Positions 21,801 through 28,015 of a DNA stretch of 51,841 bases are shown piece by piece. The stretch comes from a virus: IMG/VR virus record IMGVR_UViG_3300042887_003127, positions 1 through 51,841 of that record, one strand, 5' to 3'. Below the pieces are notes generated by a model, which was not told where the DNA came from, searched no databases, and saw only the letters and a list, made by a program, of their open reading frames with translations. How positions within the stretch are numbered: position 1 is the first letter of the stretch; each line of letters opens with the position of its first letter. Position numbers and translations under genes: made by a program.

Positions 21801-22230
21801 ATGGATGCCTAATGTTTTTTATAATACCGATGACATTGTAACATTTGGTAGTTACACTTATAAATGTAAAAGCCCACATACGAGTGCAGATTCATTTAAA
21901 TCTGATTATGATATATGGGGATTCTTTGTTGGTAATATTAGATTGCAAAAAACTCCATATAAGGTATTTAATGAACGATTAGGAATTGAAGAAGTATTTC
22001 CTGCAGATTTTTCAGTAAATGGAATTTTTAAAACTGTTAGATTATCTCAAACATTTATGTTAGGAGACAAAACACTTATTACTGTTATTAAACGCACTGG
22101 GAATAAATGGGTTGCTGATCAGACAATAATAAACTTTATAAATGCAGTACCTGGTGCAGAACATATAACGCTTCAAGATACATTTGATAATATAACTGAT
22201 ACATTCGGTAGTGACGAAATTCAATTTTAA
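9877..22230 (+). CDS. Giant baseplate wedge protein, gp7-like, 4117 residues
   Basis: By far the largest gene here. Position after gp6 and N-terminal motifs (YSWNPHIDWDKFVNFQNYYWMPNG, residues about 142-165) match the very large gp7-like structural proteins of marine T4-like phages. T4 gp7 has only 1032 residues. Recognisable inserted modules are: four short Trp/Tyr motifs like CBM5/12 chitin-binding domains (near residues 1448, 1579, 1759 and 3976); a beta-propeller-like run of 40-50 residue blades (about 2230-2620); and GxGY...P-V-I repeats (about 2130, 3011-3060 and 3374-3425) seen in other phage fibre proteins. It has no signal peptide or membrane segment. No separate gp8-like gene is recognisable, so this protein may cover that role too. 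It probably forms the wedge arm with exposed domains. Confidence 0.75.
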   Translation: MADNKNNFIPRSNAINDSDRANVASLLPAFYKTDANKKFFKSTLTQLTQSGSVNKVSGYIGRMNSKATTSDDVFVNAPTRLRQNYQLEPGFVIENDLGNNIFLKDYQDYINQLRVFGANVSFDKNGNDNASNHSRVNKEEFYSWNPHIDWDKFVNFQNYYWMPNGADTVTISTALQYDVISTYSVSINSESYLFSANTTLQNPTITLYKGYTYYFKIDSTGHPFSIKTDRDAGEINRYITPTLLNNATENGIIEFTVPDNAPSELFYVSESDVNFGGLFIILDPAISGELNVDADIIGKLTYQFGSNSLLSNGMKVRFVGNIYPAEYKTGRYYVEGVGESIQLINESQLEIITPYTTSESILFDTSKFDTTPFSDAVSYSGKPDYIVINRGSNDKNGWSRNNRWIHKAVIEQSATLNGIHASFDQSMRAVRPIIEFEKNLKLFNFGSNAITDVSVIDQFTVDAFSTIEGSLGYSIDGVTLTNGQRVIFTADTDSLVANNIYRVEFIDVKHEVKLGSTSAQIRLVLESYPEYDQVVLVKEGRLAQGSMYWFNGISWVTCQQKTELNQLPLFDAYNEDLISFGDTSTYPGTTFKGTSIFSYKVGNGTVDNNLGFSLSHKNINNIGDIVFNFTLLSDTFQYEYNGTTVSKQINTGFLYSSYNGFVNGWETYVGPPQAAIRLYRNSNKTNNFDIDIFDVAPAFIQVRVYVNGVCVPQQTYVDGVVVNNWIQTIGTEDAILPYYRIIFSNDVKVTDTIMFKVYANTTINSNGYYEFPNNIQNNPLNGELTEFTLGEVIDHVESIVDNLRATTEFLGDFPGVGNLRDLGSVSKFGTKFIQHSGPASLAVYHITSDSHNVIRAIDQARDDYCKFKRIFINLADSLGVDLDTVPHTDLILQTIIKDTPATSSYYFSDMVPTGSKIRTDFLVADSSNTIFSLSAVFSLSKLSNKAVNVYLNDLQLLHRRDYTFSDQGFVTVTAELVTGDIISIFEYDTTDGCLVPETPTKLGMWPKYEPKMYLDTTLVTPRWMIQGHDGSLTLAYNDYRDDLILELEKRIYNNIKVAYDESIFDINDVIPCYYQLSDYSLQEFNDALMSNFYSWSLNIGIDFSTPLTYDDQNPFTFNYKNHIAADGTVGPKYWRGIYQWMLRTDRPHICPWEMLGFSEEPLWWVSVYGPAPYTKDNLILWEDLSNGLVKDPAFTYNIFKHIKPDLLDHIPVDSDGRLVDPRISNFTTGIISQSNQGDFTFGDVSPLESAWRRHSHYSFSVIKTAILLTPAKTIGLLLDRSRIKRNNAGQLIYSETGLRIKPSDIVLPSIYLGNDRVQTAGLLNYLVNYLNCESLQQYNEYKHNLKLITAKLCYRVSGFTSKEKFNLLLDSKSPTTVGSVFIPQEDYTVVLNTSSPIATITYSGVIITKVEGGFEIKGYSKLQPYFRYYEGLGVGTIVNIGGISEAYAVWGALQTFVEGKIVLYNKKYYRVTTTHVASSVFDNSYFAMLGELPIIGGVSAGFKQKWVKTPVILQYGSKLDSIQAVVDFLLGYGQWLIEQGFDFNDFNTDLRDIANWETSAKEFLFWTTSNWKSMQDTWYEWSPYTAIQRGDIVRFNGSYFTALKSIQSDIFNIGDYEFLPGLDIVGSALISLSPAANKLTFTSILSVVDSISNTNNICELLDISGHQITVPMIQLYRTDNAISYSPRDESGIYCASFYLVQHEHVVILNNSTMFNDTIYNLESGYKQDKLKVSGYVSTLWNGSLDVPGFVIDQAKISEWTPWKSYAVSDVVQHRSFFYSAKSSIQGDETFVDDHWVMLSKKPTSKLLPNWNYKASQFTDFYSLDSENFDVNQQKMAQHLTGYQKRQYLENIIQDDVSEYKFYQGMILEKGTQNVLNKLFDVLSADDQSSLQFYEEWAVRSGQYGACNAFDTLECVLDESLFKTNPQGFELVDSKPLNTDLVIRHLPTDLYVKPVGYRSATAFQAAPSVASSAIYARLDEVKTSVKSHTELLALNILNYTYYDYILCTFVENSWNVYQYVKLPLSVVSVEQIDTGYTITVHESISFANNAFIGIKDNTHTTPELIDGFFKVSNVNYANNSFEIAIPNSRAVQVVTARIEIGILVARKISSIDNNTCTFNELLPAIKVTFTAGSGYTMSHTYNAVQLVYVSGSTATEYPTANITTNDKGLVDSVTLVTHGNGFIDNTTVMTYYGMGSGTGFTVKVASIVPSNNVAWVDNENGQWETWKYNPVYKSVVIDNGIFNGSVGSKIVANKEGNLVAVLTPTNVYIFKLQLTSSLVKPVDWVVLQKLNIVASEIALSKDGSWLATTENNKVKLYKNNSSDYYEYNFTLDRPSSPMQFGKTLTFDNTTLFIGTNNNRIYKATYSAIESATVQAYYNPNGSSQTTLVVSSAAQLVSGMRLSGIGFTTGQTIRSIINSTTVLLDEMPDSTPEGVITFSKIAWQINTSTFIKPSSTFGKDVVISDNNVLAVLAASHVYVYNNYDNYTDPIITIPATDFSFASSIAISKNADYVAVLNSSYILVYSTDTLERIRILNPSNMPGSYATSKVQFVNNFNTIIVKSDTTVDIFDIYKTKWQFSERITGIYGTSFISTSSNIIVTSDNANQIHHYIKPTNTYSWAVQHRAITKPNISKIKQVIMYDKNTNTPVKYLDIVDPVQEKFPEVINREVKFKTTYDPATYSVGNSTVNVDEGIAWAADQVGVLWWDKRTTKFMDNYTDNVVYRNSVWSTLAPGASVDVYEWVKSTVKPSVWDDDAGTEAGLALGISGTSLYGDLAYSTVSAYDTLSQRFTYTYYFWVKNKTTISISGRELSASDASAIIANPRGEGYQCIALTGENSFSLVNVRPLLTHTNIVLLIEYWLIDKTDQNIHTQWKLISSSPQSILPANIEQKWINSLCGNDEYNRIVPDQKIPVKLRYGIENRPRQSMFVNRFEALKQHIEEVNRILRDNDQPIVDTCNLSNLQKYDIPPTLISGLYDKSIDTDAELQFVITKKFVKASVAPVIVNGKIIDILVVEPGRGYVVAPTINVHGVGINARIKAKISSTGSIEGCEILNAGEGYLQNTVLTIRSFSVLVSSDLQANGKWSIYSYEPSTSIWSKSVSQAYDTMQYWHKVDWYAPSYSQFTAINHAVNTYADLGAFEIEVGQTVKVLTTTANRWVLLKKWKEIDSTNWADAYNVVGSQEGTIQFSSLLYNFLNTPVGYDGMLYDLGVYDNYALVELRIILNAIKDDLLIDNSKYLSLFFASVRYAMSEQTYVDWIFKTSFVNVMHNVGSLRKSVTYKNDNLANFEDYVSEVKPYRTQIREYVSSYNSIETAELSVTDFDLPAIINPTTKRAEPMEITVYDDIIFSSHYALDELYPWKHWLDNVGFSVTSINIIDGGSGYVTEPIVNIVSSWGSGATARAFILNGSINRIIVLTPGSKYRSTPTVVITGGVSNDGTPAVAAAIIGNSVIRTNLIKMKFDRVSQLTTITELEQAETILTTLVTGNRLQFPLKWAPNVKIGTHSVTVNGLLEIRDNYTLQVVKSTSKGFTEYTGAITFSHKPEKNSVIVVNYLIDSSVLNAVDRIEHYYNPQIGDLGKDLAQLMVGIDYGGVEVSGLDFNVKHGWESYTYDTIKWDNVNSKFNDVKVVYTTGGVKAPVTIHFPDDGFNIPAIGTELNVYYDANPANRSPIRIDGTAIMQTPTVTGDVTTIVIPELFFEILFEAEQLDIPSSCMFIVREVTSDGTDENDNDYDVAISGGRFSASSASGLAPEDIVIDGDKFENIFAGPEEIVPGQVVDTVAIKVYTTIDNVTYTYMQFKDMLNRVHYKRLPASKQTTLTVMLLNTDTTITLDDVSMLDQPDPLTNKPGVIEIGGERIEYFTINNNTVGQLRRGTLGTSIPEIHYASSIVQIIGISETIPYADTTLIEYHSLEKKSVIRVDENSELYHIYGKSIVVNLSFRPNKSKIIWKGAESASIVRKGFGQCNDIEVFVGGYDSSSSWMPNVFYNTDDIVTFGSYTYKCKSPHTSADSFKSDYDIWGFFVGNIRLQKTPYKVFNERLGIEEVFPADFSVNGIFKTVRLSQTFMLGDKTLITVIKRTGNKWVADQTIINFINAVPGAEHITLQDTFDNITDTFGSDEIQF

Positions 22231-22245
22231 GTAAGGAAACAATAA

Positions 22246-23619
22246 ATGGCTAAACAAATAATAAACATCGGAGCAAATTCAAATGATAAAACAGGAGATA
22301 CCTTGCGATCAGGTGCAGTTAAAATTAATGGTAATTTTACAGAATTATATAATAGTAATCAATCGGTTTTTAATCGATTAACTGCAGGTCAACATATTAC
22401 ATTAACTAAAACCGGCGACACTTGCATAATAACCGCTAATGTACCACCGTATGTATTACAACCTGCAAATACTGCTACATTAGGTGGTGTTAAAGTTGAC
22501 GGATCAACTATAATGATTAATAGCAGCGGAGTGATACACGCAGTAATTCCAACCGTTACTACTATTACCGGTAATGCTGGTACTGTAACTAACGGGGTTT
22601 ACACAACTGGAAGTTATGCAAATCCTTCTTGGATTACAGAGATTGCGTACTCAAAACTATCTGGAACTCCAAGCACATATTACACACTTTCAGCAGCAAC
22701 ATCAACTGTGTTAGGCGGTGTTAAAGTTGACGGTGTTACAATTACAATTGATGGAAATGGTGTTATACATTCATCACCTAATATTACTGGGAATGCCGGT
22801 ACAGTAACGAACGGAGTGTATACTACTGAGAGTTATGTAAACCCGTCATGGATTGAGAGTTTACCGTATTCAAAGATAACCGGCACTCCTATGTTGTATG
22901 TGTTACAACCTGCAACTGATACAACGTTAGGTGGTGTTAAAGTTGACGGTACTACAATTACTATAGATATTGACGGAGTAATTCATTCTAATTCAGGTAG
23001 TAGTTATTCTCTTCCAACTGCCGGTATTGGGTCAGACGGAACATTAGGCGGCGTTAAAGTAGATGGAAGTACAGTTACTATAAATGTTAATGGAGTAATT
23101 AGTGCATCTGCAGCCAGTTACACATTACCGGTAGCGTCTACTACTAAACTAGGCGGAGTTATTGCTGATGGCACTACGATTACAATTGACGGAAGTGGCG
23201 TGATTAGTAGTCCCGGTAGTATTGGTGTTGTTACATTATCTCGTGCAACAAAGACCGGAACTACTACGTCTATTGCAGCTGGTGCAACTGTAAACTTAAC
23301 AATTACTGGTTATAAAAGTTATGCGTTGTATTCAGTAGCAACTAGTTCAACTGCAGGCGGCGCATGGGTAAGGATTTATACTGACGCTGCATCAAGAACG
23401 GCAGATGCAGCAAGATTGCAAACTTCAGATCCGTCAACACCTGGCGTTATTGCAGAAATTATTACTACTTCAAATTCAACAGTTGTAACTGCTCCTGGAG
23501 TAATTGGGTTTAATAATGAATCTACCCCAACTGCAAACATTGAACTTGCAGTTACTAACACAAATTTGACAGCAGCTACATTTACTATTACCCTAACAGT
23601 ACTTCCATTGGAGAGCTAA
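22246..23619 (+). CDS. Tail-fibre-type structural protein with LGGVKVDG repeats
   Basis: A 457-residue protein. The start MAKQIINIGANSNDKTGDTLR plus GAVKINGNFTELYN is a common N-terminal attachment module of marine phage structural proteins. Residues about 79-325 hold five copies of a T-LGGVKVDG-TITI-xx-GVI unit with linkers of the type ITGNAGTVTNGVYTT and SYxNPSWI, consistent with a trimeric fibre shaft. The C-terminal 130 residues are a different beta-rich domain beginning GVVTLSRATKTGTTT, probably a head or tip. It has an AAGGA ribosome-binding site and lies 15 bases after the giant wedge gene. Which T4 pin or fibre it replaces cannot be told. Confidence 0.7.
   Translation: MAKQIINIGANSNDKTGDTLRSGAVKINGNFTELYNSNQSVFNRLTAGQHITLTKTGDTCIITANVPPYVLQPANTATLGGVKVDGSTIMINSSGVIHAVIPTVTTITGNAGTVTNGVYTTGSYANPSWITEIAYSKLSGTPSTYYTLSAATSTVLGGVKVDGVTITIDGNGVIHSSPNITGNAGTVTNGVYTTESYVNPSWIESLPYSKITGTPMLYVLQPATDTTLGGVKVDGTTITIDIDGVIHSNSGSSYSLPTAGIGSDGTLGGVKVDGSTVTINVNGVISASAASYTLPVASTTKLGGVIADGTTITIDGSGVISSPGSIGVVTLSRATKTGTTTSIAAGATVNLTITGYKSYALYSVATSSTAGGAWVRIYTDAASRTADAARLQTSDPSTPGVIAEIITTSNSTVVTAPGVIGFNNESTPTANIELAVTNTNLTAATFTITLTVLPLES
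22480..23211 (+). repeat. Five-copy protein-level repeat LGGVKVDG in fibre shaft
   Basis: Units begin near 22480, 22707, 22926, 23044 and 23147. Wobble positions differ between copies (for example taggtggtgtt versus taggcggcgtt), so the repeat is kept at protein level. The fifth copy is degenerate (LGGVIADG). Two longer linkers carrying GNAGTVTNGVYTT are also duplicated. Confidence 0.75.
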
Positions 23620-23620
23620 T

Positions 23621-25309
23621 ATGGATGATTTAGAAGAAGTTATAATTACATTAAACAGCATGGATGATTTAGATTCCTTTTATAATGATATGGAAGCTAT
23701 GAGTAGTTTAACTACTGTTCCTGATAGAGCTGTGCCGGTGTATAGACGAAGACCGATTAGTAAAAACACACATTATATGTTATCACATGCTGAAGTTGCA
23801 ATAATTGCCACTGATCCTCGAGTTGAAGGAATCACATTTTCAAAATTAGCCAAAGCTGCTGTTAAACCAATGTGGACATCTCCAACTAACACGTTTGATA
23901 AATCATCAACTGCAAATTCAAATCATTATAACTGGGGTTTAAAGAGATGTGTAGTAGGTATGCAAATCCCTAATTGGGGTAATAATGGTACTACTGCAGT
24001 ATTAGATTCGGTATCACATAGTCTAAGTGGTAAAAATGTTGATGTTATAATTGTAGATGGGCATATTCGCCCAGATCACCCAGAGTTTGCAAAAAATGCA
24101 GACGGCACGGGTGGCACTCGAGTTAATCAATTTCAATGGTTTACATTAAATGGTACAGTTGCGTCAATTGACGATGATGGTACTGCATTAACTGGATCAA
24201 CATATGCATATATGTGGCAGTCTACAGCTGGATCGGATATGGTATCGGATAACAACCATGGTTGCCATGTTGCTGGTACTGTTGCAGGTAATACAAACGG
24301 CTGGGCAAGAGATGCCAACATCTATAATATTAGCCCGTACAGTACAAACCCAAACACATCAATGAGTTCTCTAGTAATGTGGGATTATATTAGAGCATTC
24401 CATAGAACTAAAGCAATTAATCCAGCAACCGGTCGTAAAAATCCTACAATATGTAATTGCAGTTACGGGACATCGATTAGTTGGCCCGATGCGACGATAG
24501 GGACTGGTCCAATCACTCAAATAAATTATCGAGGAGTTAATGTTGGCACAGTTGGCACATCGGCAACTGCTGCTCAGTTAAATGCGGCTAAGATTCGAAA
24601 CCTTGGAGGCACTGCAACTGTACCGTATTACGTTAGTTCAGTAGTTTCTGATATACAACAAGCAATAGACGACGGAGTAATTATAGTTGGTTCTGCAGGG
24701 AATGACTCGTTTTTTGTTGATGATCAAACTGGTTTAGATTATAACAATTATTTTTGGGCAACTTATGGCGGTACTTCGTATTCGTGGTATGTTCATAAAG
24801 GATCTGCTCCAGGTTGTGCAACAAATGTAATTACTGTAGGATCAGTTGGCGCAACAACGACGGAGCAAAAAGCTTCATACAGTAATACCGGGCCCGGTAT
24901 TAACATATTTGCTCCAGGATCTAACATTGCAAGTTCATTTAACATAAGTGACGTATGGTTAAATTCCCCTGACCCAAGAGATTCAACATTTGTAAAAGGA
25001 AAAATATCAGGAACATCAATGGCTAGCCCGCAGGTTACTGGTGTATTAGCATGTGTGTTAGAGATGTACCCAACTATGACACAGGCAGATGCAATACGTT
25101 ATATACAAGCATATTCAAAAGATAATCAATTAACATCAGGTAGTGGGGGCATATCAGATAGTTATGATACAATGTTAGCACCAAATCGATATTTGTATGC
25201 ATATCCTGAGAGACCGGTATCTAATTATGTGTTTCCAAAAATTAATTATTGGATAAGACCTGCGTCTGGACAAGTATATCCGAGACCAAAACGGCGTGTT
25301 TACAAATAA
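23621..25309 (+). CDS. Subtilisin-like serine protease (peptidase S8) in the fibre locus
   Basis: A 562-residue protein with a complete S8 catalytic set: Asp146 in VIIVDGHIRPDHPEF, His213 in NNHGCHVAGTVAG, oxyanion Asn361 in VGSAGNDS, and Ser466 in SGTSMASPQVTGV. The first 130 residues resemble a propeptide or virion-attachment region (acidic start, then ISKNTHYMLSHAEVAIIATDPRVEGI, like an I9-type inhibitor strand). There is no signal peptide. The last 60 residues (PNRYLYAYPERPV onward) may be a docking tail. Its place between fibre genes under late control suggests a virion-borne protease that cleaves host surface proteins or trims fibres; neither substrate is shown. The ribosome-binding site GGAGAG lies in the preceding gene's end. 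Confidence 0.88.
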   Translation: MDDLEEVIITLNSMDDLDSFYNDMEAMSSLTTVPDRAVPVYRRRPISKNTHYMLSHAEVAIIATDPRVEGITFSKLAKAAVKPMWTSPTNTFDKSSTANSNHYNWGLKRCVVGMQIPNWGNNGTTAVLDSVSHSLSGKNVDVIIVDGHIRPDHPEFAKNADGTGGTRVNQFQWFTLNGTVASIDDDGTALTGSTYAYMWQSTAGSDMVSDNNHGCHVAGTVAGNTNGWARDANIYNISPYSTNPNTSMSSLVMWDYIRAFHRTKAINPATGRKNPTICNCSYGTSISWPDATIGTGPITQINYRGVNVGTVGTSATAAQLNAAKIRNLGGTATVPYYVSSVVSDIQQAIDDGVIIVGSAGNDSFFVDDQTGLDYNNYFWATYGGTSYSWYVHKGSAPGCATNVITVGSVGATTTEQKASYSNTGPGINIFAPGSNIASSFNISDVWLNSPDPRDSTFVKGKISGTSMASPQVTGVLACVLEMYPTMTQADAIRYIQAYSKDNQLTSGSGGISDSYDTMLAPNRYLYAYPERPVSNYVFPKINYWIRPASGQVYPRPKRRVYK

Positions 25310-25329
25310 ACATACACTTAATATTACTT

Positions 25330-25337
25330 GATAAATA
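25330..25337 (+). promoter_or_regulatory. Late promoter GATAAATA before the second fibre cluster
   Basis: GATAAATA followed by TACG in the 48-base gap after the protease gene, 20 bases before the next ATG. It fits the NATAAATA late pattern seen at 1142, 6575 and 29026. Confidence 0.65.
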
Positions 25338-25357
25338 TACGATAATGAGAGACTACT

Positions 25358-25966
25358 ATGCAGAATAAAGAAACAACAGGCATACATATTGAGGGACACC
25401 TTAAGATCTATGACCCTACAAGTAATGAAGTGTACGTTAATAAACGTAATGCAATTCATTATGAAAATATGAGCATTGCGCTAGCAAGCAGCATTGCAAA
25501 CAGAGGTCAGGGATTTATATACCAGATGGGTTTTGGCAACGGCGGAACAGCAGTTGATCCAACTGGAATTATTACATACTTATCACCAAATAGTTCAGGA
25601 TCAAATTCTAGTTTATATAATGAAACATTTACAAAAGTTGTAGATGATAATTCTAAGAATAATTTAGATCCAACCCGTAATTATATTGATTCTCGACATA
25701 CTGTAGGTAAAAATTATACCGATGTTTTTATTACATGTTTGTTAGATTACAGCGAGCCAGCTGGACAGAATGCATTTGACACTTCAATTAGTAGCGACGG
25801 ATTATTTGTATTTGATGAAATTGGATTAAAATCGTATAGCGACACTGGGAATGAATTGTTATTAACACATGTTATTTTTCATCCTGTACAAAAATCGTTA
25901 AATCGATTAATTCAAATTGATTATACAGTACGTATTCAAAGTTTAACTGGCATAACAGGAGTCTAA
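25358..25966 (+). CDS. Small virion-associated protein, function unknown
   Basis: A 202-residue soluble, beta-rich protein with no membrane segment. It opens with GIHIEGHLKIYDPTSNEVYVNKRNAIHYENMSIALA and contains GQGFIYQMGFGNGGT, a pattern reminiscent of phage baseplate or fibre accessory proteins that present a short beta-sandwich. I do not recognise a named family with confidence. It follows its own late promoter, ends three bases before a tail-collar fibre gene, and sits wholly inside the fibre locus, so a virion role (fibre attachment or baseplate decoration) is the simplest inference. The ribosome-binding site is weak (GAGAG, seven bases before ATG). Confidence 0.6.
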   Translation: MQNKETTGIHIEGHLKIYDPTSNEVYVNKRNAIHYENMSIALASSIANRGQGFIYQMGFGNGGTAVDPTGIITYLSPNSSGSNSSLYNETFTKVVDDNSKNNLDPTRNYIDSRHTVGKNYTDVFITCLLDYSEPAGQNAFDTSISSDGLFVFDEIGLKSYSDTGNELLLTHVIFHPVQKSLNRLIQIDYTVRIQSLTGITGV

Positions 25967-25969
25967 GAT

Positions 25970-28015
25970 ATGGCAAATAATTCATATGATGTTAGATTTA
26001 CTGATCCGGCATCTGGATCATTGCAAGTTACAGATGAAACCTATAACGACGAGACTGATCTTACGTTTGTTGGTAGAAATAAACCAAGGTATGCACAATA
26101 TATTGCAGAAAATTTTTTACATTTGTTAGAAAATTTTGCATCTGATTCAATGCCAACTAAGCCAGTAACTGGTCAGTTATGGTTTAATACTACAACTGAT
26201 ATTAATGAACTTCGAGTATATAACGGTTCTGAGTTTATTCCAACTGGATTAATAAAAAAAGCAAACACTGAACCTAGCGGTCAGCGAGGCGATTTGTGGA
26301 TTGACACTGAGCAACAACAGTTGAAAATTTTCTCAGGAACTAATTGGCAAGTAGTTGGACCGCAGTTTAGCGACGGAATACTAACCGGAACAAAACCAGA
26401 GTCAATGATAGCAGATGACGATACTACTCGGTCAATTCTATCACTGTATGCAAACAACGATAGAATTGCAATAATTAGTGAATCACAATTTACTCCAAAA
26501 GTTGTTACAGTTGGTTTTTCGGTAATTGGTAGAGGATTAACATTATCGAGCGAATCTAATGTAACTGACAGTACACAACTTAATAAATTATGGGGTACTG
26601 CGTTCTCTGCAGATAATTTAAATTACGATGGTAATGTAGTTAGTGCTATTAATTTTTTACGATCTGATAAAAATTCAGAAATTTCTGGGTCGTTAAGGGT
26701 TAGTTCAAATGACGGTATTACTATTGGAAAAGATTCAAGTTTTGGTATTAGTTCGTCGGTATCGGCTATTAGTTTAACATCGTTTGCAAATAAGAATATT
26801 AATTTTGCATTTGGTAATCCAACAGAGTCGCCTGTGTCTGGATTGTTTATTAAAAAAACTAATAATGCTCCATTTGTAGGAATTGGTAATAATTTAAACC
26901 CTCAAAAAGAATTAGATGTATTAGGTGATGTTTTAATTAGTGGATCATTATTTATTGACGGGACTGCTAATTCAACAGCTATTGGAACTGGTAGCATAAT
27001 TACTGCCGGTGGTTTGTCAGTTGCTAAACAATCAAATTTTGGAAGTCTAGCTAAGTTTGCTGATACTGTTACATTAAGCAAAGACACATCAGGGTCAGTA
27101 TTAGTACCAATGGCAACTGCAGTTCCAATTTATGATATTGGAGCAACAACACAACCATTTAGAAATGTATTTGGAATGTCGTTTGGCTCTGCAGATGCAA
27201 TAACTCCAAATAGTGTAGCTCCTAAATCACAGTTTTACGGTGTATTTAATGGAACACTTGCTGGTAACGTTAACGGGTCGGCAGCGTCACTAACACAATC
27301 TGTAGCATTTTCGCTCAGTGGAGACATAACGTCGGCAAATGTTAATTTTAATGGAACTGCTCCGGTTGTGTTTGAAACAAAAGTAAGTGCAGATTTTTTT
27401 ACATCTAAACCTGCATCGGCTACTGCATTAGATACTGATCAAATGTTAATATTTAGAAATAAAACTGGATTTGGTATTCAAACAATTACTAAAGCACAGT
27501 TTTTATCATCAGTACCGGTTGTGCCAGTTGGATCAATTTTTCCGTTTGCAGGAACTACAGTACCATCTGGGTATTTGTTTTGTGATGGATCAGAATTAGT
27601 AATTAAAAAATACAAAGGGTTATTTGATGTTATTGGGCATTCTTATCGAAATCAAACATTACTGTTAGGTGTGAGTACGTTTGCATTACCTGATTTAAGA
27701 GGTAGGTTCCCGTTAGGTAAAGATGATATGGACAACGAACTTTCGATATCATTAGCATCTGGAAGTACTGCTACTGCTGGAGGAAATCGTAACGGTGTAG
27801 GAGTAAACGGTGCATTACCGGCTAATCGAGTACATGATTTAGCAGCATCAACCTTAGGGTACGGTGCAGGTAACGAAACAATTGGTCAACTAGCGTCAGT
27901 TAATGCAACTGGAAGTAAAGCAACGGTAACTAGCGTAGGTGTTAACGAACAAGCATCTTCGATTATGAACCCATATCAGACAATTAATTATATTATTTTT
28001 ACAGGTGTTATTTAA
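25970..28015 (+). CDS. Tail fibre protein with C-terminal tail-collar domain
   Basis: A 681-residue fibre protein. Residues about 20-110 carry an N-terminal module (DLTFVGRNKPRYAQYIAENFLHLLENFAS, then GQLWFNTT and LRVYNG) shared with the next two genes. The middle is repetitive and Gly/Ser/Thr-rich, as in fibre shafts. From about residue 518 to the end is a phage tail-collar domain: VPVGSIFPFAGTTVPSGYLFCDGSEL, FALPDLRGRFPLGKDD and a final PYQTINYIIFTGV, as in T4 gp12 and many fibre tips. It probably contacts the host surface. It has a GGAG ribosome-binding site, and the stop overlaps the next gene (TAATG). Confidence 0.85.
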   Translation: MANNSYDVRFTDPASGSLQVTDETYNDETDLTFVGRNKPRYAQYIAENFLHLLENFASDSMPTKPVTGQLWFNTTTDINELRVYNGSEFIPTGLIKKANTEPSGQRGDLWIDTEQQQLKIFSGTNWQVVGPQFSDGILTGTKPESMIADDDTTRSILSLYANNDRIAIISESQFTPKVVTVGFSVIGRGLTLSSESNVTDSTQLNKLWGTAFSADNLNYDGNVVSAINFLRSDKNSEISGSLRVSSNDGITIGKDSSFGISSSVSAISLTSFANKNINFAFGNPTESPVSGLFIKKTNNAPFVGIGNNLNPQKELDVLGDVLISGSLFIDGTANSTAIGTGSIITAGGLSVAKQSNFGSLAKFADTVTLSKDTSGSVLVPMATAVPIYDIGATTQPFRNVFGMSFGSADAITPNSVAPKSQFYGVFNGTLAGNVNGSAASLTQSVAFSLSGDITSANVNFNGTAPVVFETKVSADFFTSKPASATALDTDQMLIFRNKTGFGIQTITKAQFLSSVPVVPVGSIFPFAGTTVPSGYLFCDGSELVIKKYKGLFDVIGHSYRNQTLLLGVSTFALPDLRGRFPLGKDDMDNELSISLASGSTATAGGNRNGVGVNGALPANRVHDLAASTLGYGAGNETIGQLASVNATGSKATVTSVGVNEQASSIMNPYQTINYIIFTGVI

